From Marivita sp. GX14005 (GTDB taxonomy: Bacteria; Pseudomonadota; Alphaproteobacteria; Rhodobacterales; Rhodobacteraceae): a stretch of 64,000 bases of DNA. The notes below the pieces were generated by a model. The model did no database searches and was not told the origin of the DNA. It worked only from the letters and a program-made list of their open reading frames with translations. A program made the translations under genes and the position numbers. The first letter of the stretch is position 1; each line of letters starts with the position of its first letter. Below, piece by piece: positions 8,364 through 18,577 of this stretch. The stretch covers positions 248,001-312,000 of the forward strand of contig NZ_JAMCCQ010000003.1 in NCBI RefSeq assembly GCF_023370775.1. The letters are read 5' to 3'.

Positions 8364-9446
8364 TCAGGCCGCCGCGTCGGGTTGCGCGATGGAGACACTT
8401 TCCACCACAAGAATCTGGTCGAGCGAAACCGTTCCCGCACCCGACGCGATGCGCGCGACGGTCTGGCCATTGGCCTGCACCAGAGTGTCGCCGTTGTCAT
8501 CATCGGTTTCAAGGTCGATGGACGTATCCGCCGAGGTTCCCACCGGCACGGAGACGATCACGACCTCATCCTCCTCCAGATCGAAGATCCGCGGCGCGTT
8601 GGCGGGATCGACCCATGTGCCGGTGTAGAAAATATCGGCCCCGTCCTCGCCATAGGCGGTATCGCCGCTGCCGACATGGATCTCGTCGTCGCCGTCGCCG
8701 CCGATCAGCGTATCGGGATCGTCGAGATCGCGCGCCTCGGTCACGTCGTCATTGTTGCCGTCCCAAACGCCGAACAGCTGATCGTCGCCCTCATCACCAT
8801 CGAGGAGATCCGCGCCCGCCTGACCGACAAGGGAATCGTCGCCTTCCCCGCCCGACAGGCTGTCATCGCCATCGCCGCCGAACAGCGTATCGTTCTGCGC
8901 GCCGCCCGTCAGGGCGTCATCGCCGGTTCCGCCTGACAGCACATCCACCCCGGTGTGACCATCGAGCGTGTCGTCGCCTTCATCGCCGAACAGGGTGTCG
9001 TCGCCATGGCTGCCGAACACCTCGTCATCACCGCTGCCGCCGGCGACCAGATCATCGCCCGGATTGCCGTTCAGGCTGTCATTGCCCTCGCTGCCGAAGA
9101 CCTGATCGTCGCCGTCGCCGCCCAGAACGACATCGTCGCCTTCCTGACCGTCGAGGATATCATCTCCGCCAAGCCCGTTGATCACGTCGTCGCCCGCGCC
9201 GCCGGCGATGGTGTCGGTGCCGTTGCTGCCGGTGATGGTGTCCGCACCGTCTGTGCCGAAGAACACCTCGTCAGAGCCGCCCGGCACCTCGGTGCCGTCG
9301 CCGGTATCGCCCCCGTCTTCGGACTCGCCCCCTCCTCCACCGGAGCCGCCGCCGGATGTGGAATCGTCATCGTCATCGCCGCTATCGGCGAACACGGAGG
9401 CGGAAACGCCCAAGAGCACGAGGGCCAGAATTGCTGCGATTTCCAT
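8364..9446 (-). CDS. RTX (haemolysin-type Ca2+-binding repeat) protein with N-terminal hydrophobic leader
   Basis: A 360-residue acidic protein. The start at 9446 gives a hydrophobic N-terminus (MEIAAILALVLLGVSASVFA), then a low-complexity Asp/Ser/Gly/Glu stretch to about residue 60. About 180 residues of nonapeptide repeats of the GGxGxDxLx type follow (for example GGAGDDVINGLGGDDILDG), a beta-roll that folds on Ca2+. The C-terminal 100 residues are non-repetitive. Typical RTX proteins have no N-terminal leader and leave by type I secretion, so this one may be anchored or Sec-exported. No type I secretion genes are adjacent. Confidence 0.88.
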   Translation of the reverse strand: MEIAAILALVLLGVSASVFADSGDDDDDSTSGGGSGGGGGESEDGGDTGDGTEVPGGSDEVFFGTDGADTITGSNGTDTIAGGAGDDVINGLGGDDILDGQEGDDVVLGGDGDDQVFGSEGNDSLNGNPGDDLVAGGSGDDEVFGSHGDDTLFGDEGDDTLDGHTGVDVLSGGTGDDALTGGAQNDTLFGGDGDDSLSGGEGDDSLVGQAGADLLDGDEGDDQLFGVWDGNNDDVTEARDLDDPDTLIGGDGDDEIHVGSGDTAYGEDGADIFYTGTWVDPANAPRIFDLEEDEVVIVSVPVGTSADTSIDLETDDDNGDTLVQANGQTVARIASGAGTVSLDQILVVESVSIAQPDAAA

Positions 9447-9671
9447 AGCACGTTCATCCCGAAATAACCGATTTGAGGTCAATCTACCGGTTCGGGCCGC
9501 AGCGTTCATAAGGAAATCGTTAATTCAGCCGATATTGTGCGGCGATCAAAAACAGTTCCACAAGGTCCGCCGGTATTGTCGCCATTCCGCATCGGGATTG
9601 TGACGCTGCCTTATTTTCGCCGCAACAGAATCGCAGCCGACGCGCCCGCCCGGCGCGCTCGGGCACGCCTG

Positions 9672-10664
9672 TCAGACAGTATCGAGCCTGCGCATCCGGT
9701 CAAGCGCTTCGTCCAGCAGCGCGCTGGTCTGGCCGGGCAAATTGGCCTGCTCCGACAGGACCCGCCGCCAGAGCCGCGCGCCGGGCTGGCCGGCAAAAAG
9801 GCCCAGCATGTGCCGCGTGACCTGATGCAGCTTGCCGCCGTTCGCCAGATGCGCATCTATATAGGGGCGCATGGCGCGGATCACATCCTCGCGGGTGGTG
9901 CCTGCCGGAGCGCCGAAAAGGCGCGCATCGACCCCGGACAGCACATCCCAGGGCCGGTGATAGGCCGCCCGTCCGATCATCGCCCCGTCGAGCCCGCGCG
10001 CGATCAGCGCCTCCGCCGCATCAAGGCTCTCGATTCCGCCATTCACGGAAATCGGCATGTCAGGAAACCGCTCCTTCATCCGCACGACCAGATCGTAATC
10101 GAGCGGCGGGACATCGCGGTTCTCCTTCGGCGAAAGCCCCTTGAGCCAAGCCTTGCGCGCATGAACGATCAGGTAATCGCAACCGGCATCCTTCACGCGG
10201 CCGATGAACTCCGGCAGCACCGTTTCGGGATCCTGATCGTCCACCCCGATGCGGCATTTCACCGTGACCGGAACCGAAACCGCCCGCTTCATCGCTTGCA
10301 CGCAATCGGCCACGAGATCCGGCGTTTTCATGAGAACCGCGCCGAACGTGCCAGATTGCACGCGATCGGACGGACAGCCGACATTGAGATTGATCTCGTC
10401 ATAGCCCGCATCCGCCCCCATCCGCGCGGCCTCAGCCAACTCGGCCGGATCCGATCCGCCGAGCTGCAGCGCCACCGGATGCTCGGACGCATCGAACGCA
10501 AGCAAATGCACCGCCCCGCCCCGCACCAAAGCCGGCGCGGTCACCATCTCGGTGTAGAGCAGCGCATGCCGGCTGATCTGACGATGGAAGTAGCGGCAAT
10601 GCCGGTCGGTCCAATCCATCATGGGCGCAATGGATAGTCTTGAGCTTTGAGATGTCTGCTTCAT
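9672..10664 (-). CDS. dusA: tRNA-dihydrouridine synthase A
   Basis: A 330-residue FMN enzyme reducing uridines in the tRNA D-loop. The DusA hallmark SIAPMMDWTDRHCR is at about residues 10-23. NLNVGCPSDRVQSG contains the catalytic Cys region, and VKCRIGVDDQD and SVNGGI bind FMN and substrate. The ATG at 10664 is preferred because it gives the usual DusA N-terminus; upstream in-frame codons add a non-conserved tail. It is alone on the minus strand, facing away from the export operon at 11027. Confidence 0.95.
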   Translation of the reverse strand: MKQTSQSSRLSIAPMMDWTDRHCRYFHRQISRHALLYTEMVTAPALVRGGAVHLLAFDASEHPVALQLGGSDPAELAEAARMGADAGYDEINLNVGCPSDRVQSGTFGAVLMKTPDLVADCVQAMKRAVSVPVTVKCRIGVDDQDPETVLPEFIGRVKDAGCDYLIVHARKAWLKGLSPKENRDVPPLDYDLVVRMKERFPDMPISVNGGIESLDAAEALIARGLDGAMIGRAAYHRPWDVLSGVDARLFGAPAGTTREDVIRAMRPYIDAHLANGGKLHQVTRHMLGLFAGQPGARLWRRVLSEQANLPGQTSALLDEALDRMRRLDTV

Positions 10665-11026
10665 TCGTATCTTCAAACTGTCGCCAGCGGGGTGGCTTGA
10701 TGGCTGCGCATCGTTTTCGCGCGTTGCCGACTTATGACACATGAGAGTGGCACAGGAAAATGGCCTTGGTCGCCAAGCGTCTCCGCGCTTTTGACGGCGA
10801 CCGCGCTGATCCTTTTGAGGTTGTCCGCGCATCTTATGTCGCAGGAAGACCTCTGGCCCGCGACGCGGGATCGTGCCGTCGTTCCGCCAGGGTTTGATAC
10901 GGGTTAAGGCGCGGCGCCGGGAAATATAGCAAGATTGCAGGGCGGCTTACCCGTTCAGGGCACTGCCGCCCGACAAGCCTGGCGCATGGTCGCACGCCGC
11001 AGCGTTCAACTGACTGGATCGATCCT
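10665..11026. other. 362-base intergenic region between dusA and the export operon
   Basis: This divergent gap should hold the promoters of dusA (minus) and of the HlyD/RbbA/permease operon (plus). I see no convincing coding frame, tRNA or strong inverted repeat, and no confident -35/-10 pair. Confidence 0.5.
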
Positions 11027-12034
11027 ATGAAATTTCTTCGCCCCGTGGTCGCCGCGATCATCATCATAGCGGCGCTTGCCGCAATTGGCTGGTATCTCTG
11101 GGATCGGACGAATGACGGCCTGCCGGACGGCTTCGCCACCGGTAACGGACGTCTCGAAGCCGATCAGATCGATATTGCCACAAAGTCACCGGGGCGCGTC
11201 GCGCGGATACTCGTCAACGAGGGCGAACTCGTGGAGGCCGGCGATGTGCTGGCGATCATGGATACACGCGAACTGGAGGCGCAGCTTGCGCGCGGCAAGG
11301 CCGATGCGGCGAGCGCGGCAAGTCAGGTCGACGAGGTGCGCGCGCTGATCGAACAGCGCCGCGCCGAGGTGAACATGGCCGAGGACGATTTCGGCCGCGC
11401 CAGCACGCTGGTTGACCGGGGGGTCAATCCACAGGTTCTGGCCGATCAGCAAATGACCCGGCTCAAAAGCGCCGAAGCCGCCCTGCATGCCGCGCAGGCC
11501 AGCCTGACCACGGCCGAACGCCGCGTCGAGGCAGCAAACGCGCTGGTTGCGCTTTATGAAACGCAGATTGCCGATGCGACGCTGACGGCACCGGTCCTGG
11601 GGCGCATCCTCTACCGGCTCGCGCAACCCGGAGAAGTGTTGGGCGGCGGCGGCAAGATCATCACGCTGCTCGATCTCAGCCAGGTCTACATGGAGATTTT
11701 CCTGCCCGCCGACGAAGCGCTGCGCACCGGGCTCGGCGCTGAGGCGCGGATTCGGATCGACAGCATCCCCTACGCGATCCCCGCCTATGTCAGCTTCGTA
11801 TCGCCCGAGGCGCAGTTCACGCCGAAACAGGTCGAGACCGCGAAAGAACGCGAAAAGCTGATGTTCCGCGTCAAGGTGCGCCTGCCCGAAGAACTGGTCG
11901 AGGCCTATATCGAACAGGTCAAGACCGGTGTGCGGGGTGTCGCCTATATCCGGCTGGCCGGCGCCGGGGGAACGCCGTGGCCGGCCGCCTTCGTCGGCGA
12001 GCCGATCCCGGCCGACGCCCTGCCGGATCATTGA
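11027..12034 (+). CDS. HlyD-family periplasmic adaptor (YhiI-like)
   Basis: A 335-residue membrane fusion protein. Residues 9-25 are a single membrane anchor (VAAIIIIAALAAIGWYLW). The biotinyl/lipoyl-like half (VARILVNEGELVEAGDVLAIMDTRELEAQLARG) is followed by a helical hairpin at about 90-180 and the second lipoyl half (ATLTAPVLGRILYRLAQPGEVL). A beta-barrel domain comes last. It would bridge the inner-membrane ABC transporter to an outer-membrane channel, although no TolC gene is adjacent. The ABC gene starts three bases after the stop. The arrangement matches the E. coli yhiI-rbbA-yhhJ cluster. Substrate unknown. Confidence 0.9.
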   Translation: MKFLRPVVAAIIIIAALAAIGWYLWDRTNDGLPDGFATGNGRLEADQIDIATKSPGRVARILVNEGELVEAGDVLAIMDTRELEAQLARGKADAASAASQVDEVRALIEQRRAEVNMAEDDFGRASTLVDRGVNPQVLADQQMTRLKSAEAALHAAQASLTTAERRVEAANALVALYETQIADATLTAPVLGRILYRLAQPGEVLGGGGKIITLLDLSQVYMEIFLPADEALRTGLGAEARIRIDSIPYAIPAYVSFVSPEAQFTPKQVETAKEREKLMFRVKVRLPEELVEAYIEQVKTGVRGVAYIRLAGAGGTPWPAAFVGEPIPADALPDH

Positions 12035-12037
12035 GCC

Positions 12038-14758
12038 ATGCCCGCCGAATGTATCGCCCGCGTTCGGGCGCTAACCCATCGCTATGGCGCGGAACCGGCG
12101 GTCGATGATGTGACCCTCGACTTGCCCGCCGGGCGGATGCTGGGGCTGATCGGGCCGGATGGCGTGGGCAAATCGACCCTGTTGTCGCTCTTAGCCGGCG
12201 TGCGTCGGATCCAGTCGGGCAGCGTGACCGTGCTGGGCGGCGATATGGCCGACGCCGGGCATCGCGAAGCGGTGTTCGACCGCATCGCCTATATGCCGCA
12301 GGGACTGGGCAAGAACCTTTATCAGGAGCTGAGTGTTCAGGAGAACCTCGATTTCTTCGGTCGGCTGTTCGGCCACGGGACCGATGAAAGGCGGCAGCGC
12401 ATCGACCGACTGACAAAGGCAACCGGGCTCGATCCGTTTCTGGACCGCCCGGCCGGAAAGCTCTCGGGCGGAATGAAGCAGAAGCTGGGCCTGTGCTGCG
12501 CGCTGATCCACGATCCCGATTTCCTGATCCTCGACGAGCCGACAACAGGGGTCGATCCGCTGGCGCGCGAACAGTTCTGGGATCTGATCGACGATATCCG
12601 CGCGGACCGGCCCGGCATGAGCGTGCTGGTGGCCACGGCCTATATGGAGGAGGCCGAGCGTTTCGACTGGCTCGCCGCGATGAATGACGGGGCGATCCTC
12701 GCGACCGCCAGCCCGTCCGAGATGCGCCGCCGGGCCGGGGCCACGACTTTGGAGGAGGCCTTCATCGCGCTCCTGCCCGAGGCAAAACGTCGACAGAGCG
12801 CGCCGTCCGACATGGTCCCGCTGGAAGACACCGGCGAGGATCACGCCATCGTCGCAAAGGGGCTGACCAAGCGCTTCGGCGATTTCACCGCTGCGAAAGA
12901 CGTCAGTTTCGAGATCCGCCGCGGCGAGATCTTCGGCTTTCTGGGCTCCAACGGGTCGGGCAAGACCACCGTGATGAAGATGCTCACCGGGCTGCTACCC
13001 GCCACCGAGGGCGAGGCATGGCTCTTCGGCAAGAAGGTCGACGCGTCGAACATCGAAACGCGGATGCGCGTCGGCTACATGTCGCAGCTTTTCTCGCTCT
13101 ATGGCGAATTGACGGTGCGGCAGAACCTCAGGCTTCACGCCCGTCTCTTCGATCTGCCGAAAGGCGAAATCGAACCGCGCATCGACGCGCTTCTGTCCGA
13201 TCTCGGACTCGACCGCTACGGGTCTACCTTCGCCGGGGATCTGCCACTGGGCCAGAAACAGCGCCTGTCGCTCGGATGCGCGATCATCCACAGGCCCGAC
13301 ATTCTCATCCTTGATGAGCCGACATCGGGCGTCGACCCCGTCGCGCGAGACGAGTTTTTCGATCTTCTCGCAGGTCTGTCGCGCGATGACGGGGTGACGA
13401 TCTTCATCTCGACGCATTTCATGAATGAAGGCATGCGCTGCGACCGCATCAGCCTGATGCATGCAGGCGAAGTGCTGGTCTACGACACGCCGGAAAACCT
13501 CGCGGCGCAAAGCGCGTCGGGAACGCTGAACGAGACATTCATCGACTATATCACCGATGCGATGGACGGCCCCGACACCGCCCCTGAAAAGCTCAAGGCA
13601 ATTGCGCCGGAGAGCGCATCGCGCTCGCGCGGCGCCCGGATGATGCGGCTTTTCGCGGTCAGCCGGCGCGAGACGCTGGAGGTCATCCGCGATCCGGTCC
13701 GACTGGCCTTCGGGCTGCTGGGCACGATGCTGCTGATGCTGCTTTTCGCCTATGGCATCTCAACGGATGTGACCGGGTTGACCTTCGCCGCCTACGATCA
13801 GGACCGCACACCGGAAAGCCGCGCCTATCTGGCGAATTTCCGGGGCTCGCAATATTTCGACGAAGCGCCGGAGGTCTATAGCGAGGACGAGTTGCAGCGC
13901 CGTCTGGTTGCGGGGGAAATAGCGCTTGCCATCGAGATCCCCGCAGGCTTCGGCCGCGCCGTCGCCACCCTGTCCCAGACAAGCGTGGCGGCGTGGATCG
14001 ACGGCGCCAACACGATCCGCGCCTCGACCATCGAAGGCTATGTGCAAGGCGCACATGCCAGCTTTCTGGCAACCCGCGCGCAGGAGGCCGGGCTTTCGGG
14101 AATGTTGCAGCCCGCCGTCGATATCGAGCCGCGCTATCGCTACAATCCGGGTTTCGAATCCCTGCCGGCAATGGCCGCTTCGGTGCCGGCGATCCTGCTC
14201 ATGCTCTTTCCCGCGATCCTCATGGCGGTGAGCATCAGCCGCGAATACGAAATCGGCACGATCACCAATTTTTATGTTACGCCAACGAGCAAGCTCGAAT
14301 ACCTGCTGGGCAAGCAACTGCCCTATATCGGGCTGGGCGTGCTCAACTGGGTGATCCTGACGGCGATGGCGGTCTTTCTTTTCGACGTGCCGCTCAAGGG
14401 GTCGGCCGTCGCGCTGGCGCTGGGATCGGCCGCCTATGTGGCGGCCTCCACCGGGCTTGGCATGATGGTTGCGGTCTTCATGCGCACGCAGGTCGCGGCG
14501 GTGTTCGCAACCGTGGTTGTCGCCATGATGCCGACGGTGCAGTTCTCGGGCCTTATGCAGCCTGTCTCGACGCTCGAAGGCGCGGGGCGCATCCTCGGGC
14601 AGCTCTGGCCGACCAATTATTTCATGCAGATGAGCGTGGGCGTGTTCAACAAGGGGCTCGGGTTCGAACAGCTCGGCCCGAACATCCTGTTGATCCTGCC
14701 CTTTGCCCCGGTCTTCGTCACCATTGCGGTGCTCTTCATGCGCAAGCAGGAGGCCTAG
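12038..14758 (+). CDS. RbbA/YhiH-like fused ABC transporter: two ATPase domains plus ABC-2 permease
   Basis: A 906-residue fusion, close to the length of E. coli RbbA. ATPase domain 1 (about 5-240) has Walker A GPDGVGKST at 39-47, signature LSGGMKQKL and Walker B FLILDEPTTG. ATPase domain 2 (about 265-490) has Walker A GSNGSGKTT, a variant signature LPLGQKQRLS and Walker B ILILDEPTSG. The C-terminal part (about 530-906) is an ABC-2 type membrane domain with one N-terminal helix, a large extracytoplasmic loop and a five-helix block. It probably pairs with the separate permease downstream. RbbA in E. coli was also reported to bind ribosomes; nothing here tests that. Confidence 0.93.
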   Translation: MPAECIARVRALTHRYGAEPAVDDVTLDLPAGRMLGLIGPDGVGKSTLLSLLAGVRRIQSGSVTVLGGDMADAGHREAVFDRIAYMPQGLGKNLYQELSVQENLDFFGRLFGHGTDERRQRIDRLTKATGLDPFLDRPAGKLSGGMKQKLGLCCALIHDPDFLILDEPTTGVDPLAREQFWDLIDDIRADRPGMSVLVATAYMEEAERFDWLAAMNDGAILATASPSEMRRRAGATTLEEAFIALLPEAKRRQSAPSDMVPLEDTGEDHAIVAKGLTKRFGDFTAAKDVSFEIRRGEIFGFLGSNGSGKTTVMKMLTGLLPATEGEAWLFGKKVDASNIETRMRVGYMSQLFSLYGELTVRQNLRLHARLFDLPKGEIEPRIDALLSDLGLDRYGSTFAGDLPLGQKQRLSLGCAIIHRPDILILDEPTSGVDPVARDEFFDLLAGLSRDDGVTIFISTHFMNEGMRCDRISLMHAGEVLVYDTPENLAAQSASGTLNETFIDYITDAMDGPDTAPEKLKAIAPESASRSRGARMMRLFAVSRRETLEVIRDPVRLAFGLLGTMLLMLLFAYGISTDVTGLTFAAYDQDRTPESRAYLANFRGSQYFDEAPEVYSEDELQRRLVAGEIALAIEIPAGFGRAVATLSQTSVAAWIDGANTIRASTIEGYVQGAHASFLATRAQEAGLSGMLQPAVDIEPRYRYNPGFESLPAMAASVPAILLMLFPAILMAVSISREYEIGTITNFYVTPTSKLEYLLGKQLPYIGLGVLNWVILTAMAVFLFDVPLKGSAVALALGSAAYVAASTGLGMMVAVFMRTQVAAVFATVVVAMMPTVQFSGLMQPVSTLEGAGRILGQLWPTNYFMQMSVGVFNKGLGFEQLGPNILLILPFAPVFVTIAVLFMRKQEA

Positions 14759-14761
14759 GAA

Positions 14762-15883
14762 ATGCGGCGGATCAGGAACGTTCTCTGGCTCATCGGCAAG
14801 GAATTCCGAACGCTCTGGCGCGAGGCGATCCTGCTTTTGCTGGTGATCTATTCCTTCGGGCCGAGCATGTATATCGAAAGCTCCGGCGCCGGCGGGCCGC
14901 TCAACAATGCGGCCGTCACCTTCGTCGACGAGGACCGCTCCGCGCTCAGCCGCGCGCTACAGAACGCGCTGCTGCCACCGCGTTACCTGCCGCCGGGCGA
15001 AGCGCGGGCCGGCGAGATCGACCGCATGATGGATTGGGGCGAAACGATCTTCGTCGTGGTGATCCCCGCCGGGTTCGAGGCCGATGTGCGCGCCGGGCGC
15101 ACGCCTTCGCTGCAGCTCAATATCGACGCGACCAAGACAATGGCCGCCGCCGTCGGCACCGGCTACCTGACCGCCACCTTCAACGAGGAGATCGCCCGTT
15201 TCGCTGCCGACCAGAACGCCCGGCCCGCCTCGCCAATCGATCTGGTGCTGCGACGCTCCTTCAATCCGGCGGGAGAAACGCTCTGGCTGCGGTCGGTCGC
15301 CGCGCTGCTGAACCAGCTGTCGATCCTGACCATCGTTCTGACCGGCGCGTCGCTGATCCGCGAGCGGGAACACGGCACGATCGAGCATCTCATGGTCATG
15401 CCGCTGAGCGCCACGGAGATCGCGCTGGCCAAGATCGTCGCGAACAGCGCTGTGGTTTTCGCCGGTTTCACCTTCGCGCTTTTCGTCATGGTCGAGGGGT
15501 TTCTGGACGTGCCCTTCGCGGGCTCCGAAGGGCTGTTGCTGCTCGGCACGGCGGTCTACCTCTTCGCCGCCGCCTCCATCGGCGTGCTGCTCGGCATACT
15601 GGCACGCAGCATGGCGCAATTCGCGCTGCTGCTGATCCTGACGATCACGCCGATCATGATCCTGTCGGGCGGTATGACACCGATCGAAAGCCAGCCGCTC
15701 TGGCTGCAACCGATCACGTGGCTGCTGCCCTCGCGGCATTTCATGGAATTCGCCGTCGCCATCAGCTTCCGCGGCGCGGATTTCAGCATCGTCTGGCCGG
15801 AATTCCTCTGGACCTTCCTGCTGGGTGCGGGGGTGCTTGTCGCCAGTCTGCTGCTCTTTCGCCGGTCGGTCGCAAGCGGGTGA
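14762..15883 (+). CDS. ABC-2 type permease (YhhJ-like)
   Basis: A 373-residue membrane protein. It has an N-terminal helix near 20-40, a long extracytoplasmic domain with the family pattern FVDEDRSALSRAL, and five or six helices from about residue 170 to the end, including REREHGTIEHLMVMPLS, a conserved ABC-2 motif. It begins three bases after the RbbA-like gene and should form the second half of the membrane channel. The ATG at 14762 follows a GGA-containing spacer at the preceding stop. Substrate unknown. Confidence 0.92.
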   Translation: MRRIRNVLWLIGKEFRTLWREAILLLLVIYSFGPSMYIESSGAGGPLNNAAVTFVDEDRSALSRALQNALLPPRYLPPGEARAGEIDRMMDWGETIFVVVIPAGFEADVRAGRTPSLQLNIDATKTMAAAVGTGYLTATFNEEIARFAADQNARPASPIDLVLRRSFNPAGETLWLRSVAALLNQLSILTIVLTGASLIREREHGTIEHLMVMPLSATEIALAKIVANSAVVFAGFTFALFVMVEGFLDVPFAGSEGLLLLGTAVYLFAAASIGVLLGILARSMAQFALLLILTITPIMILSGGMTPIESQPLWLQPITWLLPSRHFMEFAVAISFRGADFSIVWPEFLWTFLLGAGVLVASLLLFRRSVASG

Positions 15884-15888
15884 TCGAC

Positions 15889-15920
15889 CCGCCCGCGTTG
15901 ATCGCCGTCAATGCGGGCGG
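15889..15920 (+). terminator. Strong stem-loop closing the export operon
   Basis: A 13-pair stem (15889-15901 with 15908-15920, one G-T pair) around a six-base loop starts five bases past the permease stop. There is no T-run after it, so it may act with Rho or protect the transcript end. Confidence 0.55.
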
Positions 15921-15973
15921 ACCGATCCGCGCTAGGGTTGGCGCAAACCCAAGGCATGCAAAGGACAGATCAC

Positions 15974-16711
15974 ATGGAAGAGCAAGTCATCATCGTCACG
16001 GGCGGCGCGGCCGGGATCGGCGGCGCGATCACGTCGGAGCTGGCGCAGCGGGGCGCCAGCGTCGTGGCCGTCGATCTGAACGAGGAAGCGGGCCAAGCGC
16101 TCGCCGAAGACAGTTCGGGCCGCATCGCGTTTCTGCAGGGCGATATTTCGAAATCCGAAACCGCAAAGCAGGCCGTCGATCTTGCCCTGTCGCGCTTCGG
16201 CAAGCTGACGGGGCTTGTCAACAACGCCCATGCCTCGCGGCAAAAACCGCTGCTGGAGCATACGCCGGAAGATTGGGATCTCTCCATGGGAACCGGCTTT
16301 CAGGGTACGCTGAACTTCATGCTCGCCGCCCATGACGCGCTTGCCGGAACGGGCGGTGCCATCGTCAATTTCGGCTCGGGCGCGGCGCTTGAGGGGCAGA
16401 GGAAACAGGCCAGCTACGCCGCTGCGAAAGAGGCCATTCGCGGGCTGAGCCGGGTCGCCGCGCATGAATGGGCCGAGGACGGCATCCGCGTCAACATCGT
16501 CTGTCCACTCGCCCTCACCGAGGGCGTGGCAAAATGGAAAGAGGCGCATGGCGATCAATATGACGAGGTTGCCGCGAAAATCCCGCTTGGCCGTTTCGGC
16601 GATCCCCAGAAGGACGTGGCACCGGTCGTCGCCTTCCTGCTGAGCGAGGAAAGCCGCTACATGACAGGCCAGACCGTCATGGCCGATGGCGGCACGATCA
16701 TGCTGCGCTGA
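15974..16711 (+). CDS. SDR family oxidoreductase
   Basis: A 245-residue classical short-chain dehydrogenase. The cofactor motif is TGGAAGIGG at 10-18, with VDLNEE after strand 2 suggesting NAD(H) preference. LVNNAH is a variant of the usual NNAG. Ser and Tyr-x3-Lys are in NFGSG...ASYAAAKEAI, and the C-terminal ESRYMTGQTVMADGG is family-typical. The ATG at 15974 has AAGGACAG upstream. It is separated from the export operon by a strong stem-loop, so it is likely its own unit. The substrate cannot be told from sequence. Confidence 0.85.
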   Translation: MEEQVIIVTGGAAGIGGAITSELAQRGASVVAVDLNEEAGQALAEDSSGRIAFLQGDISKSETAKQAVDLALSRFGKLTGLVNNAHASRQKPLLEHTPEDWDLSMGTGFQGTLNFMLAAHDALAGTGGAIVNFGSGAALEGQRKQASYAAAKEAIRGLSRVAAHEWAEDGIRVNIVCPLALTEGVAKWKEAHGDQYDEVAAKIPLGRFGDPQKDVAPVVAFLLSEESRYMTGQTVMADGGTIMLR

Positions 16712-16732
16712 CGCTCACGCGGCGGCCGGCGT

Positions 16733-18577
16733 CTATGCGCTGGCCACCCGCGCCTTCCCCGCGCTGTCGCGGCGCAGGTCCTGCGCCAGATCGCGCAGGG
16801 TGTTTTCGTCCAGTGTCTCGACCTCCAGCAGATGCTCCGCCGCACGGTCGAGGATATCGCGGTTGCGAGTGAGGATCTCCAGCGCCTGCGCGAAGACCTC
16901 GTCCAGAACGCCGCGCACGGCCACGTCCATCGCCTCCGCCGTCGCCTCGGAATAGCTGCGCTCGATATAGCTCGGCGCGCGGTTGTCGAGAAATCGCGTC
17001 CGCTCGGCCTCGTAGCTGACATTTCCGAGCCCCGCATCCATGCCGTAGCGCGCCACCATCGACCGGGCGATATCGGTCGCCTTGGCGAGATCGTCGGCAG
17101 CCCCGGTCGAGAGGTGATCGAAGATCAGCTTCTCCGCCGCGCGTCCGCCCATCAGAACGGCGATCTTGTCGCGCAGTTCCGCTTCGGTCATCAGAAAGCG
17201 GTCCTCGGTCGGGCGCTGGATGGTGTAGCCAAGAGCACCGATCCCGCGCGGGATGATCGAAACCTTGTGCACCGTATCCACCCCCGGCAGCGCCATCGAG
17301 ACAAGCGCATGGCCCATCTCGTGATAGGCCACGATGCGCCGCTCGCGCGGGTTGATGAGCCGGTTGCGTTTCTCCAGCCCCGCGACGATGCGTTCGATGG
17401 CGCGGGTGAAATCGGCCATGCGCACCGCGTCGCCGCGCCTGCGTGTTGCCAGCAAAGCTGCCTCGTTGACGAGGTTCGCCAGATCGGCACCGGAAAATCC
17501 GGTGGTCAGAGCGGCGATGTCGTCCAGTTCGATATCGGGTGCCAGCACGATCTTCTGCATATGCACCTTGAGAATCTGCGCCCGCCCCTTGCGGTCGGGC
17601 CGGTCCACCAGCACCTGCCGGTCGAACCGCCCCGCGCGCAACAGCGCGGGATCGAGGATCTCGGGCCGGTTGGTGGCCGAGAGCAGCACCACGCCTTCGG
17701 ACGGGTCGAACCCGTCGAGTTCGGACAGAAGCTGGTTCAGCGTCTGTTCGCGCTCGTCATTGCCGCCCTGCATCTGGCCAGCGCCCCGCGCGCGGCCCAG
17801 AGCGTCCAGCTCGTCGATGAAGATGATCGCGGGCGCGGCCTGTCTCGCCTGCTCGAAAAGGTCGCGCACGCGGGCCGCACCGACGCCCACGAACATCTCG
17901 ACGAATTCGGAGCCCGAGATCGAAAAGAACGGCACCCCCGCCTCGCCGGCAACAGCGCGGGCCAGCAGCGTCTTGCCCGTCCCCGGTGGGCCGACCAGCA
18001 GAATGCCCTTGGGCATCCGCGCGCCGAGGCTGCCATATTCTTTAGGGTTCTTCAGAAAGTCGATGACCTCCTGCAATTCGGTCTTGGCCTCGTCCACTCC
18101 AGCCACGTTGTCGAACGTGACCTTGGTGTCCGTTTCGACATAGATCTTGGCCTTGCTCTTGCCGACAGACATGAGCCCGCCCATGCCCTGCGAGCGGCCC
18201 AGCCGGCGCAGCGCGAAGATCCAGATGCCGACGAAAACCAGCGCCGGCAGAACCCAGGACAGAAGCGTCGTGAACCAGGTGTTTTCGACCGCGCCGGTAT
18301 AGGTCACGCCGGTGCCATCCAGCCGTTCTGCCAGATCGGGCGCGACGGGCGTGGTGACGAACCCGGTCTTGCCGTCCTGCGCTTCCGTGAAGCTGCCGGT
18401 GATCCGCGTGCTGCCGATGGTGATCTCATCGACGACGCCCTTGTCCACATAGCTTTCGAACTGGCTGTAGGGAATCGCCTCGATGGTCTGGCTCTGCACC
18501 CAGAGATCGCGGATGAACACGACCGCGAGGATGGCGAAAAAGACATACCAGATGCTGATTTGAGTTTCTTTTCTCAC
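16733..18577 (-). CDS. ftsH: ATP-dependent zinc metalloprotease FtsH (GTG start)
   Basis: A 614-residue membrane AAA+ protease. The GTG at 18577 is chosen because AAGGAG lies seven bases before it and the protein then begins like family members ([14 protein letters not shown]). Membrane helices lie at about 8-26 and 105-123 around a periplasmic domain. Walker A is GPPGTGKT at 196-203, Walker B IIFIDELD, the second region of homology [20 protein letters not shown], and the zinc site HEMGH at 419-423. It degrades misfolded membrane and regulatory proteins. It is a single gene beside a PLD-like gene, not in the usual tilS-ftsH context, so it may be an accessory FtsH. Confidence 0.94.
   Translation of the reverse strand: MRKETQISIWYVFFAILAVVFIRDLWVQSQTIEAIPYSQFESYVDKGVVDEITIGSTRITGSFTEAQDGKTGFVTTPVAPDLAERLDGTGVTYTGAVENTWFTTLLSWVLPALVFVGIWIFALRRLGRSQGMGGLMSVGKSKAKIYVETDTKVTFDNVAGVDEAKTELQEVIDFLKNPKEYGSLGARMPKGILLVGPPGTGKTLLARAVAGEAGVPFFSISGSEFVEMFVGVGAARVRDLFEQARQAAPAIIFIDELDALGRARGAGQMQGGNDEREQTLNQLLSELDGFDPSEGVVLLSATNRPEILDPALLRAGRFDRQVLVDRPDRKGRAQILKVHMQKIVLAPDIELDDIAALTTGFSGADLANLVNEAALLATRRRGDAVRMADFTRAIERIVAGLEKRNRLINPRERRIVAYHEMGHALVSMALPGVDTVHKVSIIPRGIGALGYTIQRPTEDRFLMTEAELRDKIAVLMGGRAAEKLIFDHLSTGAADDLAKATDIARSMVARYGMDAGLGNVSYEAERTRFLDNRAPSYIERSYSEATAEAMDVAVRGVLDEVFAQALEILTRNRDILDRAAEHLLEVETLDENTLRDLAQDLRRDSAGKARVASA

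Noticed and set aside
8207-9181. Long plus-strand open frames opposite the RTX gene
   Set aside because: They are the antisense of Gly/Asp-rich repeat codons and give Arg/His-rich, repetitive translations with no recognisable domain.
13993-16335. 780-codon plus-strand frame overlapping the permease genes in another frame
   Set aside because: It is out of frame with the RbbA-like and YhhJ-like genes, is Arg/Gly-rich, and has no ribosome site.
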